Of a DNA stretch of 64,000 nucleotides, positions 1-10,976 are shown piece after piece (the first letter of the stretch is position 1; each line of letters begins with the position of its first letter). The position numbers were made by a program, and so were the translations under genes. The notes beneath the pieces were generated by a model. The model was not told where the DNA came from. It did not search any database and worked only from the letters and a program-made list of their open reading frames with translations. Source of the stretch: Rhynchospora pubera (taxonomy: Eukaryota > Streptophyta > Magnoliopsida > Poales > Cyperaceae); contig CM051461.1 in assembly GCA_028095005.1 (NCBI GenBank), positions 167,903,144 through 167,967,143 of the forward strand, written 5' to 3'.

Positions 1-1610
1 GACCAAATCACCATTCAAGAAGAAAGGTGCAAGGGCGAATGACTTATTGGAATTGATACACTCTGATGTATGTGGTCCAATGAGTAAGAGTGCAAGAGAT
101 GGTTATAGGTACTTCATTACCTTCATAGATTATTATAGTCGTTTTGGCTATGTGTATCTTATGAAAAATAAAAGTGAATCCTTTGAGAAGTTCAAGGAAT
201 ACAAAAATGAAGTAGAGAATCAACTTGACAAGAAAATTAAAACCTTACGAACTGATCGTGGAGGTGAATACTTGAGTAATGATTTTAGTACATATTTGAA
301 GGAGTAAATTGCAGTGGAATGGTGTTTCTGAAAGGAGAAATCAAACCTTGCTGGATATGGTTCGATCAATGATATGCCAAACTGAGATACCTTTGTATTT
401 TTGGAGTTATGCACTCCAAACAGCGGCTCATACACTAAACATGGTTCTATCAAAATCCGTTGAGAAAACTCCATATGAGTTATGGATGGGCAAACCACCC
501 AACATATCTTTTCTCAAAGTTTGGGGTTGTGAGGCATACGTCAAGCATATGATATCAACAAAACTTGAACCCAAAGCGGATATGTGCTTCTTCATTGGAT
601 ACCCAAGAGAGACAAAAGGGTATAGCTTTTGGCACAAGGAAACGAATACTATATTCGTTAAGAAAGGTGCAGTATTCTCAGAGAAGGAGTTTCTCGAAAG
701 AATAAAAAACGATGGCAGTGATATAACACTTGAGGAAACTCAAGATGACCTACAAGTAAGTGATCATGAGATGAATGCTATTTTAAGATGATCATGAAAT
801 GCCATATGAAACTCCTTTGATCAGTGGGAGTACGAGTAGTCAACCTTCACAAAGGATTGTCGAAGAGACTCAGGACTCTCCACCAAGTATTCGTTTGACT
901 CAAGTTGAGAAAGAACTGATTCCGCAAGAAATTGTGGAAGAAGTTCAAGAGACTCAAGAGGAGTCACAAGAACAAAGAGAGTTTAGAAGGTCGACAAGAT
1001 TAAGAAGAAAACTCGATTTTTATATGGGCCTTCATGAGATCTTGGTAATACATACCGAGGATCCCTTGACCTACGAAGATGCAATGAAAAGCAAAGACTC
1101 CAAGGCATGGCAAGAAGCCATGGAATCCGAAATACAATCAATGTATGACAACCAAGTATGGAATTTGCTTGAACTTCCTCAAGAAAAGAAAGCCATTAGA
1201 ACAAATGGATTTTTAAGAGGAAGATGGATATGAATGGTAACTTGGAGAACTACAAGGCGCGACTTGTAACGAAATGTTTTAGTCAAATCAAAGGAATTGA
1301 CTATGATGAAACCTTTTCACCAGTTACTATGTTCAAGTCCATTCTGGTTATTCTAGTTATTACTGCATTTTATGATTATGAAATATGGTAATTGGACGTC
1401 AAAACAGCCTTCCTAAATGGAAAATTAGATGAAGATGTTTACATAGTACAATCTCAAGGTTTTGAAGATTTCAAAAATAGTAGCAAAGTATGTAAGTTTA
1501 AAAGAAACATTTATGGCTTAAAGCAAGTATCAAGAAGTTAGAACAAGCGCTTTGATGAAGAGGTTAAAATACATGCTGGTTCAAAATAAGTTTAAAATAC
1601 ATGCTGACCA
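1..1610 (+). pseudogene. Ty1/copia retrotransposon pol fragment (integrase to start of RT), decayed
   Basis: Remnant of a copia polyprotein that enters from the left window edge. The integrase core reads from about 20 to 307 (HSDVCGPM, then TDRGGEYLSNDF). The frame then breaks near 305 with a short deletion before the NGVSERRNQTLLDMVRSM segment (309-791). A third open piece (about 799-1233) holds the linker and the start of the RT (RRSTRLRRK, then KDSKAWQEAMESEIQSM). From about 1225 to 1575 degenerate RT follows in other frames (KARLVTKCFSQIKGIDYDETFSP, LDVKTAFLNGKLDEDVYI), with an internal stop near 1390. The RT active site, RNase H and the 3' LTR are absent. Integrase followed by RT is the Ty1/copia order. 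It is inactive; at about 1600 it abuts an unrelated element on the other strand. Confidence 0.9.
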
Positions 1611-1656
1611 AAAATAAGTTTCTGCACACTTTTTATTTTATGATGGTTGTCTCTTG

Positions 1657-3400
1657 CTAAAGAAAAAAGAAAATGACAGACAACTTGGTCACTTCCTCCT
1701 GAAGGATACCTGAGATAGCTTCGGCTTTCTCTCTTTTGTTCGTCTTCTCAGACAAGGCCCTTCGGGTAGACAATAGTTGGCTCGCAGCCTGATTTTTCTG
1801 CCTTAAAGCCGAATCCAATTTCAGGAGCAAAAGATACCTTAGTCGCTCGAAATCTTCCAGCTTCTGAGTTTGTTCAGCGTTTTCCTTCACCAAATTCTGA
1901 GCGAGCAGTACAACAAATTTGTTAGCGTCAACATAGTTATGAGTCATATTGTGCCAATTCTTATATTGTTGTTCGTGTTCGACCTGTAAATTCTGTACCT
2001 TAGATTTTTCTTGGGCTAATTCAGTTTCTGAAAGAGCAATACGAGCCTCTTGAGCAGAAAAGATTGCCCGAAGCTCTGCCAAACAATTAGACAAATGAGA
2101 GGAGGAAGGAGAGCTTGCCTGTAAGACAATAGTGGCAGCATCTACGCCAACACCAGAAGTTGGAGGGGTCAAAGGAAACTGGATAGGGGTGGAGGCAGAA
2201 TGCATCGCATCCTCATCTTCTGGCGAAAAGGCCCGAGCAGGAGTCGGGAGACATATATGTTCCGAACTTGCTGGAATAGGTTGAGAAAGACCAAACTCGG
2301 AAACAGATGAAGTCCCAGACTTCCGCAAAACTGACTTAGAAGCGCGAAAAGGTACTATGAACAACTCCTCATCCTCAGAAGGTTGGCCACTTTCCTTTTC
2401 GGTCGTTTGAGGTTTCGTCGTCTTTGCAACTCCGACATCTCGTCGAGCCCGTTTCTGACGACGCTCGGAAGCAATAGTGGAATCAGTTCTCCTTTTTAAA
2501 ACTTTCGGAGGAGGAACCTACAGAGGTATCGGAGTATCCTCCCCCATGTGGACAGGAGATTCTTTAGCCACAGATGATCCGTTGAAAACCAAGAGGAGAG
2601 GACCTTTTGCTTTAATAAGAGCATCAAATTTGAGGAGAAAAGCATACTCCTCAATGGTAGGGGGATCGATAGAAACTCCATTAAAGCTATCCGTATCCTT
2701 ATTCCATTTCTTGGTAATTCCAAAAGCATCTAGATAAGGCTGCTGGAGATAGCAGAACTGTGTTTCCCAATTGTCAAGCTTTTTGTTCTTCACATCGAAT
2801 ATAACCATGTTTGCTCGGTTGCGAACAGTACAAAGATCACCAGCCTTGGAAAATCCAAAATAGTGCCCGAACATACGTAGAGAAGCTGTCAGAGGATGGT
2901 CTCCCATGGCCAGAGAAAAGAGGGTCACGACTTGCTCAAAAGACCTAACAATAAACCAAGCGTTCGGGTGTAACTGACCTGGAGCAATATCAAGGAGAGA
3001 GAGAATGTCGGACACGAACTGAGAATAAGGAATTTTGAAGCCACACTTCGCCAAAGAACCAAAGAGAACCGCCTTCTTTTCCTCATCACAGGGACGGTCT
3101 TCGAGACTAGCAGCCACTACCGCATCTTTCTCGTCAAACTCGATTCGGCGAGAAAAAACATAAAGAGCTTTTTCACCCCGAGGTTGAGACTGGAACGTCG
3201 GAGTCTTCTTAAACACCGTGTCTAGCGGACGGGAAGAACGACGATGGACCTCTTTCTTCGGCGCTACCCGACCTTTTTCCTTTTCGGGATCCCGAACAGG
3301 TGAAGAAGCACCAGCCTCAAGGTTAATCGGAGCTGACGACTGAATGACGATTTGCTGCTCCTGATTAACAGAGCCTTCGGGAGCAATAATCTCGAGAAAA
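1657..3400 (-). pseudogene. Retroelement-borne Transposase_28-like protein with C-terminal coiled coil, one stop
   Basis: One reading frame runs from about 3400 to 1657, interrupted only by a TAG at 2520-2518. The upstream part (M at 3216, but the frame stays open to about 3400) holds the block LLDIAPGQLHPNAWFIVRSF with FGHYFGFSK downstream. This resembles the plant 'putative gypsy type transposon' family (Pfam Transposase_28), often found in non-autonomous or Tat-like retroelements. The downstream part (2364-1657) has an acidic Ser/Pro stretch and then about 100 residues of heptad-rich coiled coil (EARIALSETELAQEKSKVQN region). The last residues (IFFFL) look like read-out into unrelated sequence, so the 3' end is probably truncated. 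No pol domains are nearby. The family call is from motif appearance only. Confidence 0.6.
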
Positions 3401-3463
3401 ATTGTGTATTAAAAGAAATGAGAAGGTCGAACGCCAATCTGAAATAGGGTGTAGAGAAATATC

Positions 3464-3703
3464 AGGTGCCAGTTCAAGGTATCAACAAGATTTTAGACCA
3501 TGGTGGTACAAAGGAAAGGCGTCTTGTTTCATTTAAAGAAGTACCTAAAGTGACCATCGTTCCAACCATACCAAAGGAGTATTAGGTGCCAGTTCAAGGT
3601 ACCAGCAAGATTTTAGACCATAGTGGTACAAAGGAAGGGTGTCTTGTTCCATTTTAAAGAGGTACAAAAGGTGACCACCACTCCAACCATATCAATCCTA
3701 AAA
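3464..3703. repeat. Tandem duplication, 120-bp unit, two copies
   Basis: The block beginning AGGTGCCAGTTCAAGGTA occurs at 3464 and again at 3584, with the same following landmarks (AGATTTTAGACCAT, GGTGGTACAAAGGAA). The second copy has diverged slightly. It lies upstream, in the minus-strand sense, of the Transposase_28-like ORF. The surrounding 3400-4140 stretch has no convincing gene; it is purine/pyrimidine-biased and its short ORFs look like chance. Confidence 0.8.
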
Positions 3704-4140
3704 ACCTAATACCAACCATACCAGCCTGAAAGAACCAAGTACAGACCCTACCTAAAGAAGCGCAACAAGAGAGCAAAGAACGAAAGGGAGTAAGGGAAAA
3801 GAAGTACCTGACCAAGAAACGTCGCCGGAGGAGAAGGAGAAGGAATCGCCGGATAGGAGGAGCGGAGGAATAAACACAGGAAAAGAAGAACAACTGCCGG
3901 GGAGAGAAGAAAAGAAGAGAGGAAGAGGAGAAGGCCAAAGGTTGTAGAGGGTGAGAAATGGTTAGAGGAGAGAGAAGGGGTAAGATATAAATGAAAAGAA
4001 GTTGAAAGGACAGGGTTATAAAGAGCGGGAAAAGTTTTCACATTCTCCAAGATGGAGATGAAAGGTTAGCGTTAAAATAAAGATGCACACCAAGCGACAG
4101 CTGGATAGCCCCGCCGTTTCGTATATCGTCGAAGACTGGT

Positions 4141-4440
4141 GTTCGGGACTCAAGGGCTTCAGCACTTCGCCCTCTCATCCGAAAACTCATGTTTGGAACT
4201 CAAGGGCTTCAGCACTTCGCCCTCTCATCCGAAAACTCATGTTCGGGACTCAAGGGCTTTAGCACTTCGCCCTCTCATCCGAAAACTTATGTTCGGGACT
4301 CAAGGGCTTCAGCACTTCGCCCACTCATCCGAAAACTTATGTTTGGGCCTCAAGGGCTTCAGCATTTCGCCCTCTCATCCGAAAACTTATGTTCGGGATT
4401 CAAGGGCTCCATCACTTCACCCTCTTGCCCAAAATGTTTA
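4141..4440. repeat. Satellite-like tandem array, six 50-bp units
   Basis: Six head-to-tail units start at about 4141, 4191, 4241, 4291, 4341 and 4391, each with the core GGGCTTCAGCACTTCGCCCT followed by CTCATCCGAAAAC. Units differ by a few bases and the last is the most diverged. Because 50 is not a multiple of 3, overlapping ORFs run through the array in shifted frames; they are by-products. It lies between the Transposase_28-like remnant and LTR-like sequence, where tandem arrays of non-autonomous LTR elements often occur. Confidence 0.9.
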
Positions 4441-4996
4441 AGTAAAACGAAAGGTAAAATTCAACTTACGATGAATACTTATCCCAAGTTCAAGGGATTA
4501 TGATATGGCCGGCCTGGTATAACACGGCCCAGAAAATGAAGTACAAAGTAAACGAGTTGAAGGGCGGCCCATAATGGGAAGAGTAGGCGAGAAAAGCAAA
4601 ACTCAGAGGATATACGAACATAACTCGGGGGGACAGGCCCTAACAGATTCATGTGAGGTGCTGCACTGAACATAGTTCGGGAGAACTCAGGAGCGCAACT
4701 TGGCTAACGACTGTCGGATGATGTCAGCGTTCTGTTACAAATCATAGGCCTGTATATAGAGGGGGTAGATGACTGTAAGAGAGGTTGGCACTTTGTTAGA
4801 GAGAATGCTCATGTAATAGCGCTTTGTACTAAATCCAGAATCAATAAAATATCTTTCTTCTCTAAATACATTTCTCACCTGTTGATCTCTACCATAATTG
4901 AGCTTATCAGGTTCGATTGAGAGAGGCAATGCGACGTAGGCGATTGGGGATGAAGAGATCGACGGAGGCGACGGAGGAGTGACAAGGCGACGAAGA
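4441..4996 (+). other. LTR-like sequence with TATA and polyadenylation signals (no gene)
   Basis: No gene is seen. On the + strand a TATA-like CTGTATATAG lies at about 4750 and an AATAAAAT polyadenylation-like signal at about 4853, about 100 bp apart, as in the U3-R-U5 part of an LTR. No clear TG...CA ends, target duplication or primer site could be placed. The sequence runs into the 3' end of the pararetroviral fragment near 5035. Whether it belongs to the neighbouring retroelement is inference. Confidence 0.35.
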
Positions 4997-7900
4997 TCAA
5001 TAGATTGTACGAACGAGGGAGACAACACCGGACGAGAGATTTAGCGATTCTTCACCACAAGAGTATGCAGTGATTCTCTGAATCTCAAAATATTCTAGCT
5101 CAGACAGCTCTAGTTCTTCGATTGCTGCTGAAGCTGTCACCTCAGCGTCAACTTTTGTCGCGATTGTTGTAACATTTTTGTAAAATGTTACCATTTGGCC
5201 CTCAATCCTAAGCCCTCCTTGCATGGCTCGGATGAAATTGCAACCAATCATTATTTGGATCTCATTCCTCTGCTCCATTGGGAATGCGTAGGTGAAAGGG
5301 ATACGAAAACGGTTTTCCTCGATAGCCATTATTCCGCCTTTGAGTTTTTGGTTGGCTATTTGAGAAGAGTTAACCCCGTTGATTTGGATGGGGTACGCAC
5401 TTGGTTCTAAAGCTTCTTTTGGAACTGCATTCTGGTCTATGCAGCAAACTGTTGCGCCAGTATCCAAGATTGCTTGGATTTTGAACTTCTCAACCCCTGG
5501 TATTTCCATTGTCAGCTCAATATTATGGAGTCTGTTTAAGACTCTTTTCCCTTTTCTTGGATCCGGAACTTGGGTACTAATGTATTTGTTTCTATCTGTC
5601 AACATCTTGATTACTACTCCATTTTGTTTCTGGATATAGTTTTCAATTGCTTCGTCATCCGAATCTACTCCTTCAAGAGTTGGCTTTTTCGGGGCTTTTC
5701 CTTTTGTTGGATTTCGCATTTCGTCCCGATCCTTTCCCATCTCCAATTCTTCAATTTTTTCCTTTAGCCTTTGATTTTCTGCTAAGAGGAAATTTGTATA
5801 CCCTATCAGCTCATTGATTAGGGTATCTTTGTTGTCATACTGGGGATTTGATTTTTGTATTGTTAGCCTTCTTCCCAGGTTGAATCTTGAACACATCGGG
5901 CAGACAGTCAGACGACATATACTGCAATGTGATCTCATCCTTGGATTAGTGTGTTCTTTGCAGAACAGACACTTCATGAATTCTTGCGCCATTGGGCTGT
6001 TATCCTCCCATTGATGCGCGCAGTTTTGGATTTCTTGAGGCACTGAGATCACTACCCGCCATGAGATTTCTTCATTTGTTATCATCATTGCGGTTTCGTA
6101 TGGTATCTCATTTATACCAGCCATTAAAGAATGACCAGTACTTCCTTCCCCTTCAGAAAATGAACAGATTGCATCACTATCTGGTTCATTTTGATTTACC
6201 GAGAGCACATCCCAGTCGTCATCTAAATCTAGATTTTCGACTATGGCTGCTCTTACAATGTTGCCCTTTTGTCTTGTGCAGTTGCGTGCAAAATGTCCTT
6301 CTTCACCACATATAAAGCACTTTCATTTTCTGACTTTATCTGCATGCTTCCTTTTGAATACCCTGATGTGCGTATCATGTGGTTTTCCTCGGTATGTCTT
6401 TGCCTTTCTGAGACCATACTTCTTGTTCTTTTGATAATAACCTGGCATTCGTATGCGGCTACAGAATGAGAGATCTTTGAGGCTTCTTTGGAGTGCAACT
6501 CTCTTACATTGCTCTGCCAGGTACTGGTAGGTGACATGTATTCTTGGAATAACCCCTACCGTATTGCCTGGGTATTTCTCAGTAAATGCCTTCTCAGTTT
6601 CTCCACCAATGATCGGAGGCATTTTTCTGAAAAATTTTGTTGAGAGTTCAGGAGATATGTACATTCTTCCTGATTTTGCCGCTAAGATCTTATAATCGTT
6701 TATATAGTCGAAAAGATCTTTCACATTGTGGCATGAAAGCCTCTCCAGGTCGTTGTACGCTCGATCTTGCTCTTCAGTGGACCCGGTTGTCGGGTCCTCC
6801 AACAGGAACATTCGTCTGATTTGTGATATTACATTTTGCGGATCATCGGCGATGTTCACTAGTTCTTTATATTCAGTGGGGAATGCCATTCTCCACTGAA
6901 TCCAGGTCTTTTTCTCCGTTTCACCTAGGAGATTTTCGATGTAGTTGACCTTTGATTTGTTATCTGCCCAGTTTTTCTCATTTATCAGGTTAAGCGTGAT
7001 TGATTCCCATCGGGAGATAACTTCTAAGTATAGCCCAATATCTTCTGGTAAAACCAGGATTGCGCCTTGACTGGCTTGGGCTGTTGGCAGATTAAACCTT
7101 TCGTTCATTTGTCTTGCATAACCACCGCGGATATTGCCCAACCGTGCTTTTATCTCCGGGATTTGGGGGTTCTGGGGTTGTCTTGAACCAGGTGGGTACA
7201 TGGCTGGTCCCATAATTGGTTCAGGTGGTATTCTTGTGAGTGAAGACTCTGCGGTTGAGAGTACCGTCTCCACTTTCTTTTTGAGATTTTTGAATTGTGG
7301 GTATTCCATCTCTTCTACCATATAAACCGTCTCGAATAGGTCTTCGTCCCACTTTGTTTTAGAATTTGGGGAACTGGCATCTTCCCCACCACCTTTCGCT
7401 AGAAGACTTAGCAAGTCTTCATCTTGGTTTGCCGGTGCATCCAATTGAGATAGGAATTGCACCGTAGAGAGTGTCTCGTCTTCGTCTGACTCATCCCATT
7501 GACAAGTCATCATGAGGACTTGTTCCTCAAACCACTCACTTTCTGCATCAATGGTATCTAGCCAATTAAACTCTGCAAATGTCATTTGCACGAGTTCGTC
7601 TTCGTTGTCTAGTTGTTCAATAGCAAACCATTGATACGGGTTTATTGGTTCCATCATTTCAACTGTTGGTTCAGTTTGTTCGGCTTTGAGTATTGCCAAG
7701 AACCATTTTCCTAATAAGGAACCATCATCTTGCTCAGTCTCATCATCTTCACTGAATTCCTCAGGGTCTGAATAGATTTCTGGGAATTCTGGGTCATCTT
7801 CGTATGGCCAATCATCATCTATTGTGAGTAGATTGATGAATTCTTGTTCGAGTTCTTCCTCATCATTTTCTCCATGAATAGCTTCTTGTTCGGGGGTTGT

Positions 7901-8824
7901 TGATGCATATCCCGAAAATCTGACAAACAATTAGCCGTCTGTCCTTGCTCGAATTCGTGCTGCTTGGGGATTCTGGATTTGTGAGATAACAGCTGGTCTC
8001 ACAAGCCATTGTCTTCCTTGGAGTTCTGCAGTTGTCCTTTGCGAGCTAGGGATGGCCCGAACTCCTCGGCTTGCTAGGTGGTCCGCCACGTTCTGAACAT
8101 TGTATCTGTAATTTGTGTGGCTTGTATTGGATAGTCGTCCGATTAGGGATCTTGAGAGTAAAAGATTACTCTCACCACCTTACCATCCCTCATACCCATG
8201 AGTTTGAATCACTAGTTGAATGTGATCTCTAAAGTCAAGGATACTTAGAATCATATCTGGAGCAGTATATGCCAACTGCGTTCCAGATGTAAGATCCATT
8301 TCCATAGAGCTAATAACAGCTCTATCATCTCGCCATCTAGTGTCCCTGATTAACACTAGTGCATTCACACATGCACTCCGTCTGTGCAGCGTGTATAACC
8401 GAACCATAATTAGTCCGATATGCAAATGTTGGAGCCCTTCTTGTAAAAGCCTGTTAAAGATTTCTTCAGAAATGAAAGGTAACTCTACTTGCTGGCCATC
8501 TGTGACCAATGTTCTTTCATCCGAGTAATGTTGGTATACCCGGTGTCTGCTTTCTGACCATCCGGCTTGGTACAGAGTTTCTGCTGGGACTTGCTGTGCT
8601 CGTCTGTATTGAGAGATGTTGAGCTCAGCGTCAGGATTCATTTGTGACTCAAGGCTTCGCTGGTACCGTCGAGATTGACCAGGGAGCCTCCTTTGAGCCT
8701 CAAATCTGAGTATAGACCCAAGGCGATAGCCACGGATCTGATCTTCAACAGTAGGGGTTTGGTTTGTGTCTCTTTCTGACACTGATGGTCTTGCTGCCTC
8801 TGTTGTTGTTTGTGTTCTGCTCAT
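4997..8824 (-). pseudogene. Endogenous pararetrovirus (badnavirus-type) polyprotein: movement, coat and protease regions; three stops, truncated before RT
   Basis: A single reading frame of 1275 codons plus stop runs from ATG at 8824 to 4997 and is interrupted only by TAA at 8182-8180, TAA at 7933-7931 and TGA at 6325-6323. No frameshift is seen. Order: movement-protein-like domain (8824 to about 7960; GLQHLHIGLIMVRLYTLHRR block), acidic linker (about 7900-7350), coat/nucleocapsid region (about 7250-6330), CCHC knuckle CFICGEEGHFARNC (6319-6278), a second Cys-rich cluster typical of badnaviruses (about 6010-5890), a coiled-coil stretch, and an aspartic protease with LDTGATVCC (about 5467-5435). 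The frame ends soon after the protease, where cellular or retroelement sequence begins, so RT and RNase H are missing. The start overlaps the upstream ORF by ATGA, the normal arrangement in badnaviruses. It is a defective integrated relic, not an infectious genome. Confidence 0.92.
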
Positions 8825-9228
8825 GCCGCTTTCTTTTTCTCAGTTTCAAATATTTCTTTTGGGTTTTTGAACACAAAAAGTTTGCCTTTCGATTTCGGTA
8901 CTGCCGGCTTGCTAGGCTCTCCTAAGCTCAGCTTCTGAAGTTGTTGCTGGATCTGATCTAGGGAGTCAGTCAGGTCGTCAGGTTGAGTGACCTCCTTTTC
9001 TTTCGTAGCTTCTATTTTCTTAACTGCTGCTTTCAGAGCTTCAACTTCTTCAGTCAATTTAAGCAACAATTGGATAATTGTGTTATTTTGCTTAAATTGT
9101 ACGTCTATTGCTCGCCCGGTGATGTCTTCTGACTTGACAAAACCGACTGCCGGTAGGTGGATTGTTTCTGTTGCATTAAGCGCTTCTTTGTAAATTGTAC
9201 TGTTTGCACTGAGACGCCAGTCACTCAT
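8821..9228 (-). CDS. Endogenous pararetrovirus ORF2-like small protein (virion-associated type), open
   Basis: An uninterrupted 135-aa frame. It has an N-terminal region (YKEALNATETIHLPAVGF), a central heptad-like segment rich in L, E and K (about residues 48-75, LLLKLTEEVEALKAAVKKIE), and a basic Pro/Lys C terminus ending KKKAA. A short protein with a coiled coil and basic tail directly upstream of the polyprotein matches the small virion-associated ORF2 protein of badnaviruses. Its TGA at 8823-8821 overlaps the polyprotein ATG at 8824-8822 as ATGA, as expected for leaky-scanning or reinitiation translation in this virus group. The small ORF1 normally upstream is not seen. No expression evidence; it sits in a defective copy. 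Confidence 0.75.
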   Translation of the reverse strand: MSDWRLSANSTIYKEALNATETIHLPAVGFVKSEDITGRAIDVQFKQNNTIIQLLLKLTEEVEALKAAVKKIEATKEKEVTQPDDLTDSLDQIQQQLQKLSLGEPSKPAVPKSKGKLFVFKNPKEIFETEKKKAA

Positions 9229-9767
9229 AAAGAAAATTAAATTTTGTAAGGATTTTTAGAATTTCTACTGGTTTATTCTTAAATGACTTTTATTTCAAAA
9301 ATATTCTAGGTCGGCCTTTTCAGGTTTGATTATACTATCTGGTTCTTCTTGGGGATAATTTTTGGGGTTCATGTAACACTTTTATATGGTCATAGTGACA
9401 TTTATAAAAGAATTAACTTTTAAGCGGCATTTTCACAATTTTCTTCTTTTGAAGTGGCATAAAAACAATTTCCCCTACTTTTAATAACAGTGCAAAAAAA
9501 AAAGAAAATGTTATTATATATTATATAACATTATGGTATTAGAATTAGCTTAGCCCAATATAAGCCGAAATCAATCCCCTACTTTCAGGTGCAAGCCAGT
9601 ACAGACAGGCTTGGTTTAGAGTTTATATTGATCTTAAGAGATCTATAGCCCAGCTCTATTTAGGCCGAGCTAGCTTAGAGTTTCATTCATAAAACTAGTT
9701 TCGGTAGTTTTAGAGAGGAGCTTAAGTTCACCGGGAGTAAACAAGTAAATTCAGCATTCTAAAAGAA
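9229..9767. other. AT-rich sequence upstream of the pararetroviral ORFs, no gene
   Basis: In the minus sense this is where the leader and intergenic promoter region of a badnavirus-type genome would lie. I searched for the usual tRNA-Met primer site and did not see one. No ORF is convincing. The fragment's right boundary could not be placed from sequence alone. Confidence 0.4.
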
Positions 9768-9890
9768 TCAGTTCTTGATCTAGTGGCAAAGAACAATATA
9801 TTTTTAGTAAAAGATCGCAGATTCAAAATTCCAAAAGTCTTTCATAGATATTTAATTTAAAAATAAATCGGATGACTTAGATCCCAACTT
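9768..9890 (+). mobile_element. tRNA-derived SINE-like element
   Basis: TTGATCTAGTGGCAAAGAAC resembles a Pol III A box, followed about 40 bp later by ATCGCAGATTCAAAATTCC, which resembles a B box. The tail matches three other elements here on the opposite strand (about 34640-34745, 48680-48790, 52545-52690), each with a TCTATGAAAGA-like or related block next to the B box. The repeated A-box/B-box layout supports a degenerate tRNA-derived SINE family. Confidence 0.5.
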
Positions 9891-10114
9891 AACTTTAAAA
9901 AAAAATTCAGGATTCAAAAAAAAACCGCCATCTGATGTCGAACTGGGTCATGAACTCTAAACTCGATAAAAGCACCTTAAAAAAAACAAAAAAATCAAGG
10001 CCTATATTTCTTAGAACTCGAGTAGGCTTGGACCAATTTGCATCAATCATTCTCACCCAGTTACCCTCCGTCTTCTGTACGTCAGTCAAGATGAGGAGAA
10101 AACTGATTTCTATG
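9891..10114. other. Non-coding AT-rich spacer
   Basis: Contains A-rich runs and no convincing gene or recognised element. Confidence 0.4.
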
Positions 10115-10426
10115 GCTCCGTTTGGATAGGTGTGGGAAGAAGGAAAGATGGGAAGAAGGAAAGAAGTTGGAAGAAGTATTGGGAAGTGTGTAACTTTGTA
10201 AAGAGTTTGAATTGTTTATAATTTTTTTTTCTTCTTTTTCCTTCTTCTTCTTCTTTCTTCCAACGATCCAAACGCACCCCTTGGTATCTTTTCTTTATCA
10301 GTGAAGAAGAAGAAGGAAGGAGAAGAAAAAAATTATAAACAATCCAAACTCTTTACAAAATTACACACTTCCCAATACTTCTTCCCACTTCTTTCCTTCT
10401 TCCCACACCTATTCAAACGGAGCCAA
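10115..10426. mobile_element. Two Tourist-like MITEs in inverted orientation (foldback pair)
   Basis: The left copy runs from GGCTCCGTTTGGATAGGTG (about 10113) to CGATCCAAACGCACC (about 10280). The right copy is an inverted, shorter version ending CACCTATTCAAACGGAGCC at about 10425. The two outer ends are inverted repeats of each other over more than 100 bp and share the block GAAGTGTGTAACTTTGTAAA. The same block recurs at 34768-34888, 47884-48046 and 61680-61847. No clean target duplication was found around the pair. Confidence 0.75.
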
Positions 10427-10671
10427 GGATAATTGACAGTATGGCCGACAATCGATTAGAAAAACAATGGATATGTCAAAGAACGACGACCTTGCACAAA
10501 ATCAACAACGCGAATCTCGTTCTTAACACTATCTATATATGGTCCTAAAAGCATCATATACAGTAGGATCAAAATCACAATTTGCGGTATTATTTGACGG
10601 TAGCCACTGTTTGAGGTATTGACAAGGTTCTTAATTACGACCGGTTCCTACCATTTAGGCCTGTCAACTGC
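10427..10671. other. Non-coding spacer
   Basis: No gene, tRNA or recognised element seen. Confidence 0.35.
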
Positions 10672-10976
10672 ATAAAAATACACGTTATTTCGTTTCGTTT
10701 ATACGAAACGGAACGTATAACGGCATCAATTTCATTTCGTCTCAATAAACGAAACGGCAAACGGAACGAGAATAGTGACGTTTCGAATCGTTTCGTCTCA
10801 TTTCAAACCGTTTCATGTGTAATTTCTTAAGTGGAACGAATAACGAAACGGAATTCTGTGCCGTTTCGTAAACGAAACGGGTTAACGGAACGAATGTTGA
10901 AACCGTTTTCTTAACGAAACGACAAACGGTATGGATGATAACGTGGTATTTTGAGACGTTTGACAGGTATACTACC
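10672..10976. mobile_element. 'ACGAAACGG'-rich MITE-like repeat (copy A)
   Basis: About 300 bp built of short variants of GTTTCGT / ACGAAACGG / GGAACGAATAACG in both orientations, giving strong foldback potential. Diverged relatives are at 48136-48384 and about 60830-61103. Comparison of the gene 1/gene 2 and gene 2/gene 3 flanks shows that the latter two are insertions, so this is a mobile family rather than simple sequence. Confidence 0.6.

Noticed and set aside
4141..4440. Regular 50-bp repeats considered as a CRISPR-like array
   Set aside because: The repeats are contiguous with no unique spacers, and this is a plant genome; it is a tandem satellite-like array.
4139..4503. Two overlapping ORFs of about 100 codons
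   Set aside because: They are frame read-through of the 50-bp array; the same peptide recurs in shifted frames.
9229..9900. tRNA-Met primer site and promoter of the pararetroviral genome
   Set aside because: Looked for on the minus strand; no convincing match to the usual primer site was found.
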